Assembly (NCBI RefSeq): GCF_049243985.1
Contig: NC_135384.1
Span: forward strand, 14,690,501-14,754,500
Length of the DNA stretch: 64,000 bases
From: Paroedura picta
Lineage: Eukaryota > Chordata > Lepidosauria > Squamata > Gekkonidae
Reading direction: 5' to 3'
Shown: piece by piece, positions 10,101-20,396 of the stretch
How the letters are laid out: every line of letters starts with the position of its first letter
Position numbering within the stretch: the first letter of the stretch is position 1
The notes under the pieces: model-generated
The model's input: only the letters and a program-made list of their open reading frames with translations
What the model was told of the DNA's origin: nothing
Databases searched by the model: none
Program-made: the position numbers and the translations under genes

Positions 10101-13100
10101 AATTGTCCTAGGACTAAAGCCTACACTGAGGATGGTTCTCAGAATGGGTCAAGCAAAAATTGTTTTGTAGATGTATTAGAACCAAGGATAAGGAGAAGCT
10201 ATAGAAGACTGAAAGCTTATATTGTTCTATGTTTAATGTTAAGCATTTAATCTAAACCTGGAAATCTTATTATTCTCTGTATTAACAACATATACTGTAT
10301 CCTATATTGCTATTTTTATGAAAAAGGGGAAGCAGTGCCTTTTTTCTCTCTTGTTTCTTTTTCTTAGTAGGCATATAGGTAATATAATCGTTAGCGTTGG
10401 AAATATAAAATGGGGCTTTCCCCTCTTATTATTTTTTTTATTGGTGTATTGTTATAGGGCCAAAGCTCATATTGATCTGTAGAAAATGCAAAGCTCTCAA
10501 CTTATACCTGTCAGGATGGCTCTTAGAATGGGCCAAGTATAAATGGTTTGTAGATGTATCTGTATTAAGGATAAGGAGAAATTATGAAATCCCTTTGTAA
10601 TTTTTTTTCTTTGTACATCTTTAAGGCAAAGCCCTACTTTCCTCTCCCTTTATCAGGGTATTGATACAGGGCCAAAACTAATACTGTGCTATAAGAAATG
10701 TTTAATGTTAAGCATCTAACTCAAACCTAGAAATATCTGCTAGGATAGCTCTCAGATTGTATCAAGCAGTTAATGTGAGGTCTACGATCTCTCAAGTAAG
10801 TTGATTAATAATAACTTTTCTTTTGTATATCTAAACAGGCTTTTTTTTTTTTTTTAATGTAGTGGAAATGTGGATGGCTCTTAGACTCATGGCTCTTAGA
10901 GTTTTGGGCAAAAGTTTATATCACTGTGGAGTCAATGTGGGGTCGTATATTCTCAAATGATGACTATATTTCTATCTTTATGAAAATAAAAAAAATCATT
11001 ATAAAAAAAAAAAAAAAAAGAATATTTTCTAGGCTGGAAATATTAGCTTTTATACACAATGGGGCCCCATATATCATTTGTGCTAGAGCTTTTGCCTTAA
11101 ACAGCTTAAAGGCTGCAGGAACATTATGCCCACCTTTGTGCCAGAAGAATTTCTGAATGGCACATGCCCTCCTCTGGACATTCAAGGAAATATATGATAT
11201 ATGGGAGTTTCTACGGCCAATTGATTGGAATAGTACTCCCAGATATTTGTAAAATTTGACCTGTTCTATGGGTGATGGGTTTAGACATCATACATATGTT
11301 TTAGGCTTTTTACCAAAAATCATAATTTTTGTTTTTGAATGATTGACCTCTAGCTGGTTCAATTGGCAGTAAGTAGCCAGTAGAACCAAGGCCCTTATCA
11401 TTCCATTTGGTGTTCTTGATAACAGGACAGCGTCATCTGCATACAGCAGTAGTGAGATATGTTTGTTAGCTAATCTGGGGGTATGTAATTCACTATTCCG
11501 GAAATATTCCACCATAAGGTTGTTAAACAATAGGGGTGATAGGACACAACCCTGTTTGACTCTCCTAAGTGCTTTATTAGAATTTGTCAGATGACTATAG
11601 GCATTACACTTAATTCTGGTGATATTATCATACATAGCACATATCAGAAATAGAAGACACTTATCTATGTTAGTCTTATCTAATTTCTCCCATACTAATT
11701 CCCTTGACACAAAGTCAAAAGCTGATTTCAAATCAACGAAAGCTGCATACAGGGTTGTCATAGAGCTGGAAGAGTATTTAACTATGAGATGTTCAAGTAT
11801 TGCACAGTGATCTTATATTGAACAACCGTCTCTAAATCCTCCTTGTTCATCTGCCAGAAAATTATTTTGGTCCAGCCAATCCCGAAGTTCACACTGAAGA
11901 TGTTTTGCATAGAGTTTGCTTATTACGCTTAGTAGACTTATCGGTCTATAGTTGGCTGGGTCATTCAGATTCCCTTTTTTATGTATGGGTACAATGATTG
12001 CCACCTCCCAGCCCCTTGGAATTCTCCCCATCTTATCAATTATTGTGAATAAATCAGCCAATACCGGTGCCCACCATTCTGTATTTCTTTTAATTAGGTC
12101 TGAGGGGCCTAAATCAAATCCAGCTGCCTTAACAGGCCGCAGTGTACCTATCAAATTTTTGATCTCAGAAAGTTGAACAGTAGGCCAAAGGGGAAGATTG
12201 TTCAAACTTTCTGGGTTTACTTGGCATGCTTCAGAAATGTCTAGAGCTGCATAAAGTTCTTGGTAATGTTTCCCTCAAATCTCTGGCAGTGTGACTTGAA
12301 AAAGATCTACTTGTACAGCCAGAAACTAATCTTTAGAATTGCAATGTGTTATTTAGCTTAATTGCTTGCCCTAGCAACTCCCATTCTTTGTAAGTATCTT
12401 CCAACTTTTTGTGTTTAATGAATGTTTTGTAAGTTTTTTTTTTTGCTTTAGTTCTTCCCATAGGTTTTGTGTAGGGTTGTATCTATACTCTCTGTGTTTA
12501 GCCCTTAGGGAACTCTTGCACTGCCTACATTCTTTGTCATACCAAGGTTTAGACAGATTACTTGCCAACCGCTTCTGGTTCACATTCAGACTTTTTAGGG
12601 CCATCTGTACTTCTCCTAACAATTGTTCAAAGACCTTTATGCCGGTATCTAACTGTTCACAGTTTAAGAATCTTTGTGACATATCTCTGAAAGCGTGAGA
12701 GTTTAACAAATCTGCCATGGGTTTATCTATGTTGGCATTCCATCTAACTGGGCATATCTTGATTTCAGAATCTGTGGGTCCACTAATTCTTTTGTTTAAC
12801 TGCAGGTTGGTTATGGGAAAATTAAATAACATTTTTAAAGGCAAATGATTGCTATCATAAAAGGATGCTATCTTGAATGAGCTTATGAATTGGACAATTT
12901 TTTTTGATACAATGATATAATCTATTATGCCCCTTCTGTCCTTCATCCAGTAGATAAATTCAGCTGGGTGATCCCCTTCTACTGAGCCATTTGACAGACA
13001 TAGATCCCCTCAAACATCTATGAGCTTTCTGCGATGTCCCACTGCTGCTGCCTGGAGGCTCCTTGGCCTAACTCTTGTCTCTTGTCTCCCACAAACAGCA

Positions 13101-15303
13101 CACTGTCTGGCAGCGATAAGCAGAGAGACCAGTTGGCTCCATGTGGTGCCTTATAATAGGCACCCGGGAGACCGCCCTGCTATGCCGCCATGAGCACCAA
13201 ATGGGCACGTATGACCGCAGGGGTCAACTGCGGAGTCTCAGCCTTAGCCAAGGATCCCATTTTAATATTAGTTTGATTGCAGTTGGTATCATTTGTTATC
13301 TGTTTTGTTTGCTATCATTTTTCATAAGACTTCCTTAATTTTTACATGCCAGCTATTTATGCATCATTCACTATTTTATTCAAAGTTGCATGAATCCCAC
13401 TGGAGTTCAGACAGTATAACATGGGTTACTTTGAAGACTAAATGAACAAGAGACTCAGCATTTAAATCGATACAAGGAAAAAGAGGTCTACAAATTGGAA
13501 ATAGTTACATAAATTAAAATCTGCAATGACATCAACCCAGTGTCCAGACCTATTCCTATTTATTCCTCATCAAAAATGTGTTGTTGATTTTTCAAGTTAT
13601 TCAAATAAATTTACCAACAGTGAGAGTAATGCCCACTCTCAAAGCAGTCAGCAAGGTGTGAGAGGTGATGAGTACACAAAGCCCAAATGCAGTGGGGGAA
13701 AGTCTCATTTGTCATCCAAGTAGAAAAGTTTCCAGTCAAGTCATTCAGACTTTTTAAAAACATTAAGATACGAGTTCTACTAAATCCTGACTCAATTCAG
13801 CCTGAGAGGGAGAAGCCTTATTGTAGAACTGTGGAGTTGACAATGGGTTTCAACCATTGTCCAATCAGTCAGAGAGCAGTCAAGTGAAGAGAGGTGGAGG
13901 AAAGAGGTAAAAATGAAAGAATAACCAGACAGATGTGATTGTCAGGGACTTCTAGAGGGAGAGAGGAGATGCAGCAACACAACTACTTTAGGATGCTTTG
14001 GGCTGATCCTGCGTTGAGCAGGGGGTTGGATTAGATGGCCTGTATGGCCCCTTCCAAATCTATGATACTGTGATTTTGTGATCTGGGGAACAAAACAATG
14101 AACATAAGACAGATGTTTGCATGATTTCGATCTTGGCACAAAAGGTTTGGATCCACAAAGGAACCCTCTAGCGGAGGTGAGCTGCAATTGTTGCCTCAAA
14201 GTACAGTAAAGCTGGTGGGACGAGATTCACAAATAACTTTGAAAAATGCATACAGTTTGATGGGAATAATTAGGAATGATGAAAGAAAATATTTTGCAAA
14301 TCGAAAGATTATTTTTTTACATATGGAACCAGAAATGAAAATGTGGATATGCAGTTAGAGCTTGGCAGCTTGCAAGATTAGGTCCCCTTCTGGAAACCTG
14401 CCTTTTCCACTCTGCATTTTCTGACAATTACTTATAACAATGGCGGGGGGTGGGGGAGAGAAAGCAGTGGATGGGAGTTATTTTAATAGACTACAGCATC
14501 TAACACCAAAGTATTGTTTAAAACAATGTGAATAGTATTGTTTCTGCATTTTCTTACATCTTTCTGCGCACATTTGGTTGCTAGATTCAACCCAAACAAA
14601 TATTAATCATGAAGCTGTCTGGAACGCCATAATTTCCATTGAAATCAAATATAGTGATACTCATGCAATTGCATAACTAGAATGTTTTGAGCCAATTACA
14701 GAGAGGCAAAATGAAATAGCCAGCATGGTATAGAGATCAATGTCTTGGACTAGAACCTAGGAGTCTCCAGTATGAATTCTCATGAAAGCTTTCCATGCAA
14801 CTTTGGGTCACTCATATACTTGCAGCCTAATCTAACTCTCAAAGTATCAGTAAAGAGAAAAAGGAACAGAGAATAACAATGGAAGACACTTTAGCTTCCC
14901 ACCGGGCTGAAAAATGGGTATACCTGAAGCAAATAAACGGAATGAAAATTCAACCTGTGGTTACTTACTCGCTGACTGGACATAGGGATCATATTAAGTC
15001 AAAGAAAGAAAATGAAAATACTTACCAAGGCTCATCAAGCACCATATGTGCCGGGTGCTCTAGGAAAGATGGAGGATTATTGAAGTAAGCAACTTGAGTG
15101 GCGATCCCACCAATAACAAAGTCCCCTGGCTGATAAAAGTTGTGAGGAATAGGAAAGGGGTCATCATATATGGAGCAATTAATGGAAGACCTCCGACACA
15201 CTATATGGCAGGGTGGCACCAGCACCACCAGCACCAGCACCAGCAGCATCTTGATGCCAAGAGTTCCCTTCCAGCTGCAGGCTACCAGTTTTCCATCCAC
15301 CAC
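4182..15303 (-). CDS. V2R gene E, exons 1-5 (7TM exon not in window)
   Basis: Five exons of a vomeronasal type-2 receptor: 15303-15026, 7736-7445, 7335-6484, 6262-6035, 4308-4182 (278, 292, 852, 228, 127 bases), in frame with each other and ending at a phase-1 GT donor (GTAAGAGG) that expects the 7TM exon. The exon 1/2 join reads DEPW then SITKNYQHILALAFAIKEL. Exon 1 has two Met as in gene C, the second heading the signal peptide (MLLVLVLVVLVPPC). Exons 2-4 form the ligand-binding domain and exon 5 the cysteine-rich domain. The exon 2 donor ends in CAA rather than CAG. Intron 1 is 7.3 kb because of nested LINE insertions. No 7TM exon occurs in 1-4181: that span is filled by a Helitron-like element and a BovB LINE, whereas introns 5 of B, C and D are only 0.9-1.7 kb. 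The exon may lie beyond the left edge, or the gene may have lost it; the window cannot decide. Confidence 0.88.
4436..4513 (+). repeat. L2/CR1-type LINE 3' tail fragment
   Basis: Short fragment reading GAGGGCGGTATATAAATGTG followed by AATAAATAAA and AATAAT stretches, typical of the 3' end of reptile L2/CR1-group LINEs. It abuts the next SINE and lies in the presumed intron 5 of gene E. Confidence 0.55.
4516..4779 (-). mobile_element. tRNA-derived SINE (copy 2)
   Basis: Same body as the SINE at 981-1260 (AAGAGTTGGTTCTTATATGCC at the left, CACTCCTAACCACTATA at the right), with more substitutions and almost no GAA tail, so it is an older copy. Confidence 0.8.
7737..8330. other. Gene E intron 1, left part
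   Basis: AT-rich intronic sequence followed by two related segments: 7983-8030 and 8333-8380 share about 42 bases (ACTTGGTTTTTTGGCAATAACA, then CACAGCTTTAAT). Between them, 8131-8215 resembles 13094-13175 (CTGTCTGGCAG, CACCCGGGAG, CCGCCCTG), so a dispersed repeat of unknown family is present on both sides of the LINE cluster. Confidence 0.45.
8333..8484 (-). mobile_element. LINE C-terminal coding piece, left of a nested insertion
   Basis: On the minus strand this continues the open frame of the LINE at 11031-13025 across the inserted element: the reading ISSLENIL before the break goes on as KIPAPRTKQHSNAAIWVETG. That is the general pattern of the conserved region after the RT of many non-LTR retrotransposons (leucine-rich stretch, Asn-Ala-Ala, then Glu-Thr-Gly). 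It shows the LINE was one unit before 8485-11030 was added. The left edge is uncertain. Confidence 0.6.
8472..8484 (+). repeat. 13-bp target-site duplication, left copy
   Basis: AAGAATATTTTCT here is repeated exactly at 11018-11030, immediately after a poly(A) run. This marks the element between them as a retrotransposed copy. Confidence 0.9.
8485..11017 (+). mobile_element. Poly(A)-tailed 2.5 kb retroelement, intact ends
   Basis: Flanked by perfect 13-bp duplications and ending in about 17 A, so it was inserted by target-primed reverse transcription. Layout: a 0.7 kb 5' leader; an open frame at 9198-9890 (230 residues) rich in Lys, Glu and Asp with a 42-residue tandem duplication (9309-9434 and 9435-9560); then a 1.1 kb 3' region with two to three related units (9893, 10201 and 10660 each carry a version of AAAGCTCATATTGTTTTATG or ATGTTTAATGTTA). 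After about 9650 a second frame (to about 9840) reads more naturally, with a CIFCGKEYNC motif, suggesting a frameshift. No reverse transcriptase is present, so it moved with borrowed machinery. It could be a half-LINE (ORF1 plus 3' UTR) or a retrocopy of an unknown transcript; I do not recognise the protein. Confidence 0.75.
9198..9890 (+). pseudogene. 230-residue open frame of unknown function inside retroelement
   Basis: Starts MGPGFFKVKIMSMLKRLAHL; the second or third Met (SMLKRLAHLIEIQTQDYKVF) looks a likelier beginning. Charged and probably helical N-terminal half. Residues about 38-79 and 80-121 are a tandem repeat sharing KEIQD, FNRN, GSIT, KQGGKPT and EEKSEI. The last 80 residues look out of frame: the +1-related frame at 9574-9840 gives KVTDLKDLSGEKIVLILESR and CIFCGKEYNC, which looks more protein-like. 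No family assigned. It is most likely a decayed element-encoded protein rather than a host gene. Confidence 0.45.
11018..11030 (+). repeat. 13-bp target-site duplication, right copy
   Basis: Exact match to 8472-8484, directly after the poly(A) tail. The sequence to its right resumes the interrupted LINE frame. Confidence 0.9.
11031..13025 (-). mobile_element. APE-type non-LTR LINE, main body
   Basis: Read on the minus strand from 13025 down: the end of an AP-endonuclease domain (EFIYWMKDRRGIIDYIIVSK, then DSNHLPLK), a linker (WYDKECRQCKSSLRAKHREY), and a reverse transcriptase in pieces at 12205-11813 (WEVAIIVPIHKKGN, NYRPISLLSVISKLYAK, GGFRDGCS) and 11761-11288 (FVDLKSAFDFVSRELVWEKL, VKQGCVLSPLLFN, LLYADDAVLL). 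The post-RT region runs to 11031 and continues past the insertion. The catalytic YADD is intact, but several stops and shifts separate the pieces, so it is dead. The 5' end is truncated in the endonuclease. The family is I/Jockey-like, possibly Vingi; it is clearly not BovB, CR1 or L1. Lies in intron 1 of gene E, same strand. Confidence 0.75.
13983..14090 (+). mobile_element. CR1 LINE 3' end
   Basis: Typical CR1 terminus: TTTGGGCTGATCC, GAGCAGGGGGTTGGATTAGATGGCCTGTATGGCCCCTTCCAA, then TCTATGATACTGTGATT, a degenerate form of the family's 8-bp tail. Only the last ~100 bases are present. Confidence 0.8.
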
Positions 15304-15679
15304 ATTATATCACATCACTTTTGCCACATCATTCCTCGTGTGAATGATGAGTTTCCTCCTGCTGCTCCTGAATAAGAATTTATAATGATTATTCAGATCA
15401 TCGTTTTTATTGAGGTACCAACTAGATCAATATATGGAAAAAGAATATAAAGATGTTGAAACGTTTTTGCTCATTTTATGACTTGAATTTAAAAACAGCG
15501 GATTTGATAAAAAGCCATTATGAAATCTATTGTATTACTTAATTTCAAAGAGCAGCATGTGCATTACACTCGGAATGGTTGTTGGTTAGCAGAGTTTTCA
15601 TTTTCGAGATTTATTCAGATTAAAAAACCTGCAGAAATGACGAAGTAATTAGCTCAAAAGAAGGAAAACGGTACAATAT

Positions 15680-16285
15680 TAAGCACAGATTTCCAGAAGA
15701 CACCGAATTGGGATACGTAGCTAACACACCAGTAGACTGAAGTTGAGTTCAACCAGATCTGAACAGGCTGGAAAAGTGGGCAAATGAGAAGAACATTAAA
15801 TTCAGTTGGATAAGTGCTGAGTTGAATGCAGTGAATGCAGTGTTTGGCTGTATCAATAGAGGCATCACATCAAAATTGCAAAATATCGTTGTCCGCAGGG
15901 CCAAACTGTACTAGGGAAGTCTAAGGGATTTGGGAATGTTCAGCCTGAAGAAACTGAGGTTGAGAGGAGAGATGCTTGCTCTCTTTATCTATTTGAAATG
16001 TCAATGGAAGGAGGACAGGGAGCTGTTCCTGTTGGCAGCAGAGGATAGGATCTGCAGTAATGAGCTTAAACTATGTGTAAAACAATACTGACTAGATGTG
16101 GGGGTAGAATACACAGACAGTGGAATATTCTGCCTAAGGAAATGGTGAATTCCCCCTCACTGACAATCTTTAAGAATTTGGAAAGATACTTATCATGGAT
16201 AATTTAGGCTGATTGTTCATTGAGCAGGGGGTTGGGCAAGATGGCATGTGTCTCCCCTTCCAGCTCTATGATTGCATAAAAGCAA
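15680..16285 (+). mobile_element. CR1 LINE 3' fragment (~0.6 kb), old
   Basis: Contains the CR1 3' landmarks in order: GGGAATGTTCAGCCTGAAG, GTTGAGAGGAGA, a CTCTTTATCTATTTGAAATG segment, GGAATATTCTGCCTAAGGAAATGGTGAATTCCCCCTCACTG, and GAGCAGGGGGTTGGGCAAGATGGC with a TCTATGATTGCAT tail. Divergent, hence old. Lies just upstream of gene E. Confidence 0.75.
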
Positions 16286-16439
16286 TTCTTTAAAAAAAAA
16301 CAGTAACAATTTATGAAGGCAGTCCATAAAGGCAGTTATGAAGGTATTAAAGAAAAGATACCATAAAAATAGAATGGGAGAAGGGAATCCAATTGATCAT
16401 CTGAGCCCTGTTTAATTCTAGATGCAGTTCTAATAAAGA

Positions 16440-18235
16440 AGTCCTTTTATACAACTTAAAAGAAATTCTTATTATTTATCTTGTTAGTGCCTTCAGGAGA
16501 CCCACTGCAAACTATGAAGAAAACAGTCGTATGGACAATTTGGCGGAAGATAATTGCTCCCCTCTGAGGATTGCTTCTGGGCCCCACACCTGCTGCCCTG
16601 TAAACTAGATTGGCAGACAGGTGAATTTGTTGTTTTCAGAATTCTAACAGGCAAAATGCTTCTTTTTTTGTTGCTCAAACGGTAAAGAATGGCAATGCAG
16701 ATTCAGGCATGACTGATTTCTTCCACCCAGAAAACTGTAGTTTACCTTTCCTTGTGGCCTCTACTTTACTTTGTTTCTGTGTGTGTATGCAAGAAACCAC
16801 ATCCTTTTCCACTGGTAGTGACCAGACGCAATTACCTTCTCATAAATCACTATGTAGGAGCTGAAACCACTGCCTTTTAATGCTACCCCAAATCAATCCC
16901 TGCATCATTCATGTCACATCACAGCATGTACTGCCATGTATGCCAGAGGTCTGTGACCTTTTACAGCCAGCCGGTTTCTTGGAACTCTTGACTCAGGATA
17001 GCGTGCACAGATAGCGGCCGCGAATAAGCGTAGCCGGCATTGACGCGGCGGAGGCGCCTGGGAACAGCACAGACCCAGCCGGGTCATCGGCCGCGGCGCG
17101 ACACACGAGGGGCGGGACTGCCGGACTTAAATAGGCCTGGAGGAGGCAGCCTGCCCCCTTTTGTTCCCACAACGCCGCCTGGACAGTTACCCTCCAATCC
17201 CACCCAGAATGCGTTATTTCGTTACAGTTCGTCGCAGTCGAGTTATGCCAGGTAAGGAGCTTGTTGGCGGGGAGCCCGTCTGCACACGGGACTCCCCGGA
17301 GTAGGGGGTCTCACTAATGAGACCGGCCGTTAACTGGGTATGGCCTACCCGGCTGGGAGGCCAGGGGCCCGGGTCCAAGCGGATAGGGGACCTAATGGAG
17401 GCGGACGCCCGTTGGGTCCTCCAATGTCGCTTCCCAGGGATCCCACAGCAGAAGGCATCCCATACTCCCGGCTGGGAGCGAGGTGTGGAACCGGAGCGCT
17501 GCGGGTTTTGGTGGTCAGCCAGACGGCTGATGAAGGTAGGCTTCCTTACCGGCATTCGGGCTAACCCTCCGTTGGGGGGAGGTCTTGGTTAATAAACGGC
17601 TGCGGCCAATTTGTTGCCAAAAGGCTGGGTCACGTCATTTCTGGAACAGTCGCCACCTGCTAGTCAACTACAAATTGGTTGCCATGGATGCTGGAGCCAA
17701 CCACAAGAGATCAGGGAGTGGGGTTATGCGTGATAGCCAAATGGCCAACTGATGTTCTTTTGCCCATCTCTGATTAATCACACTGAGAGAAAAATATTTT
17801 TTATATTTTTACTGCAGAAGCAATATCCAACCTCCAGTTGTTTACACAAACAATAGTGACACTCTTCTTCCATGTCTCTAGCCTTGAGAAAGACTATCCC
17901 AACTATAAAATAAACTTTGCTTTTGTGAGAGAGCTTATGAAAAGCTACATTACAGAGAGGAACAGGCTGATTTCTCCACCTGGTAAGGACCAAAGACTTG
18001 AACCGGGACAGGATGTAGAATTATAGCCAATCCCTATTAACTATATGATCAATAAGAAGGTTGCAATCATTTTCTTCACCACCAGGCCATCATGCCTAAC
18101 TTTGAAAATAGGTCTTCAGCATTTCAGGCAGAAACTCCTTATAACTGGATCCTCAATTGTCAGTATCTCTCTTAATTTTGTAGGCATCTAGGAAACTTAT
18201 ACCAAAGGAAAAGGAAAAAATAAAGCTTTACTTTT
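16440..18235 (-). repeat. Duplicated V2R upstream block (gene E copy)
   Basis: Non-coding block also present upstream of genes C (43940-44820) and D (31240-31830), plus an orphan at 21840-22490. Shared landmarks in order include GATAATTGC.CCC..TGAGGA, CACACCTG.T.CCCTGTAAA, GGTAAAGAA, CCACATCCTTTTC.ACTGGTAGT, GCTGAAAC, CCAGAGGTC and TTTCAGGCAGAA. It is duplicated with the gene, so it marks the repeat unit of the array; whether it has regulatory function cannot be told. Interrupted by the LTR-like insertion at about 17000-17660. Confidence 0.7.
17000..17660 (+). mobile_element. LTR-like fossil, GC-rich, probably solo
   Basis: A 0.65 kb GC-rich insert inside the gene E upstream block; the same position in the gene C copy (about 44640) is empty. 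It has a TATA-like ACTTAAATA near 17127 and an AATAAA near 17591, spaced as in an LTR (promoter, transcribed part, poly(A) signal). No internal coding region accompanies it, so it is read as a solo LTR or LTR-like remnant of unknown family. Exact ends and target duplication are not resolved. Confidence 0.45.
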
Positions 18236-18249
18236 GAAGTGGGGAAAGT

Positions 18250-19790
18250 TTCCCCCTTCAGCCTAAGAGTCAGCAGGCAGGATGGCTGGAGAAAGTCCCC
18301 TTCTCACTTACAGTCCTGCTGTGGCTGACCTGACTGCTGGAGGGAAGACACAGAGTGACTCTTCTCTCTTCCCCGCTCCTCATTCCCACCAGCTCTCATT
18401 GCTGCAGCCTTGTTCTCTTCCTTCACACACATCTCTTTCAAAATTCTCTCCTCCTTTCCAAAAATTGCATCATGAGATCCCCTTTCAGAGCCTTGCACAC
18501 CTTTTCCTGCTGAAAGAGAGTGAGGAATAGAGCTACCACCACCACCTTCTCTAGGGGACGAAGGAGCAAAATGACAATGGGAAGACAAGAGTGCAGATCT
18601 CCAACATGGTGGGAATGAATATTGGGAAGGGAGGCAGATTTGGCTTTGTTTGTGCTGGTTAGAATCGGAAGGCTGGGCCCCAGAGCCCATGGCTGTCAGA
18701 AGCCCCAGAGCCAGCTCAATCACGTTGCTAACACCAGATAGTTAGATTGCAGGGTGGGACCTCAACAGGGCATAATGCCCTGGAGTCCAACCTTCAAAGC
18801 AGCCATTTTCTACAGGGGAACTGATCTGTTCCCTAGAAAACAGATGTAATTCGGGTGGATTCCTGGGTCCATCCTGAATGTTGGCATCCTTCAATGGGGC
18901 AAAATGCCACATAGTTAGCTACAAACTTGACGCGAGTTGGGTCTAGTGCCACAGAGTCCCCCCACCCTCCAAAGCCATTGTTTTCACCTGGAGAGCTCAT
19001 CTTTATAGTCAGGAGATGAGCTGTAATTCTGGGAAATCTGGAACTTAGGGTGTCATAGAACTACTAGGAAAACAGCCCGCTATATGGCTAAATGCAGTGG
19101 GCACTAACGGGGCATTGTTTGTGGGAGGTGAGGTGGAGAGAGGAAGGGCTGGGTAGGTAAAGTCATTAGCGGGTTCCCACAACCTACCAAACTGTACATG
19201 CATGAGGCGGCATGGGGAGGGCAGTGTGGGGCTGCAGCGTGTGGTGGTGGTAGTGCGGGGTGATGGCTGGCAGTTTGGGTCTGGAGCCACAGGAGTTAGC
19301 TGGTCCTCGGGGTCAGCAGTGGGCCACAGGGGCTGCCAGCTCCTCCTGGCAGCCAGTCCCAGTTGCAACCGGGTCTCTAACCCAAGGGTTGTTTGGATGT
19401 GTGTGTACTGGGCATGGTCAATGGCTCCTATCATGCGAAGAAGAAGCATGTGCTGCTCTTGGTGGCTGGTGGGGATTGTGTGGGCAGGAGGTGGTGACCA
19501 CCTATAGTGCAGTTTTCTAAATATTTAGAGGAACTATATGGTTAAGATGGGTGCAGGGAAAATTTATTTTGCATCAAACCAGGAAATAATGATCGAGACT
19601 ATAGGCAGTTGACAGAATCTTCTGATGGCACAGCCTGATTTCCGTGTTCTGAAAAGACAATTGGCTAGCTATTTTTTAAGCAATCACACCAGATTTATTT
19701 GGATATCCAATAGGGAGGTTCCATGGGACAAGCCACCTGAAGTCTTCAACGTTAAGCAATTGCCAAATCCATTTTATGTCATCTCTCCGT
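18250..19790. other. Intergenic stretch with an old dispersed repeat
   Basis: No gene is seen. About 18780-19050 carries pieces of a common reptile repeat (CCAACCTTCAAAGCAGCCATTTTCTACAGGGGAACTGATCT, later CTGTAATTCTGGGAAATCT) that also occurs in part near 46588, 60300 and 61613. The remainder (18250-18730, 19060-19600) is of ordinary composition, with small open frames that lack any recognisable domain. Confidence 0.45.
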
Positions 19791-19834
19791 ATACTAAATA
19801 TTTCTGTATACTTTCTGTATATAATCTTTCTGTA

Positions 19835-20090
19835 TATTTCAGACATGCTGTCTGAAGCTCTGAACATGGGGCTGGGAGTTTGATCCCAGCAGCCGGCTCA
19901 AGGTTGACTCAGCCTTCCATCCTTCCGAGGTCGGTAAAATGAGTACCCAGCTTGCTGGGAGATAAAACGGTAATGACTGGGGAAGGCACTAGCAAACCAC
20001 CCCGTAATGAGTCTGCCATGAAAACGCTAGAGGGCATCACCCCAAGGGTCAGATATGACTCGGTGCTTGCACAGGGGATACCTTTACCTT
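19835..20090 (+). mobile_element. Sauria SINE (5'-incomplete)
   Basis: Carries the Sauria body: GGGAGTTTGATCCCAGCAGCCGG (B box region), CTCAAGGTTGACTCAGCCTTCC, CGAGGTCGGTAAAATGAGTACCCAG, GGGGAAGGCACT, a BovB-like tail (GTCAGATATGACTCGGTGCTTGCACAGGGGATA) and ACCTTT repeats. TATACTAAA occurs at 19790 and again at 20091 right after the tail, a probable target duplication. The A-box end is replaced by TCTGTATA-type repeats. Confidence 0.85.
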
Positions 20091-20396
20091 TATACTAAAA
20101 ATACATTTCACCTTTTCCCCCCATGTGCATAGGTGGAAATACATTATTCACAACTTTATAAAATAATTCTTAGATCCTCATACTGAAACAATACATTTTT
20201 GAACCTATAGATGTTATTCATTTCATCCTATGATCATTGAAGCATAATATGCTTCCTTAGAAACTTGCATATTTTCTATCATAAGCCGACCTTTATATCA
20301 TAAGGATAGTTTGCTCCTTAACTGTAGCTGAGTATCAATAAACATGTATTTGGAAAACCTTAATCATTTACATGCCACATGGAATTTTCATATTAC

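Noticed and set aside
16990-17600. CpG-rich segment as a CpG-island promoter of gene E
   Set aside because: It is an insertion absent from the paralogous block and has LTR-like layout.
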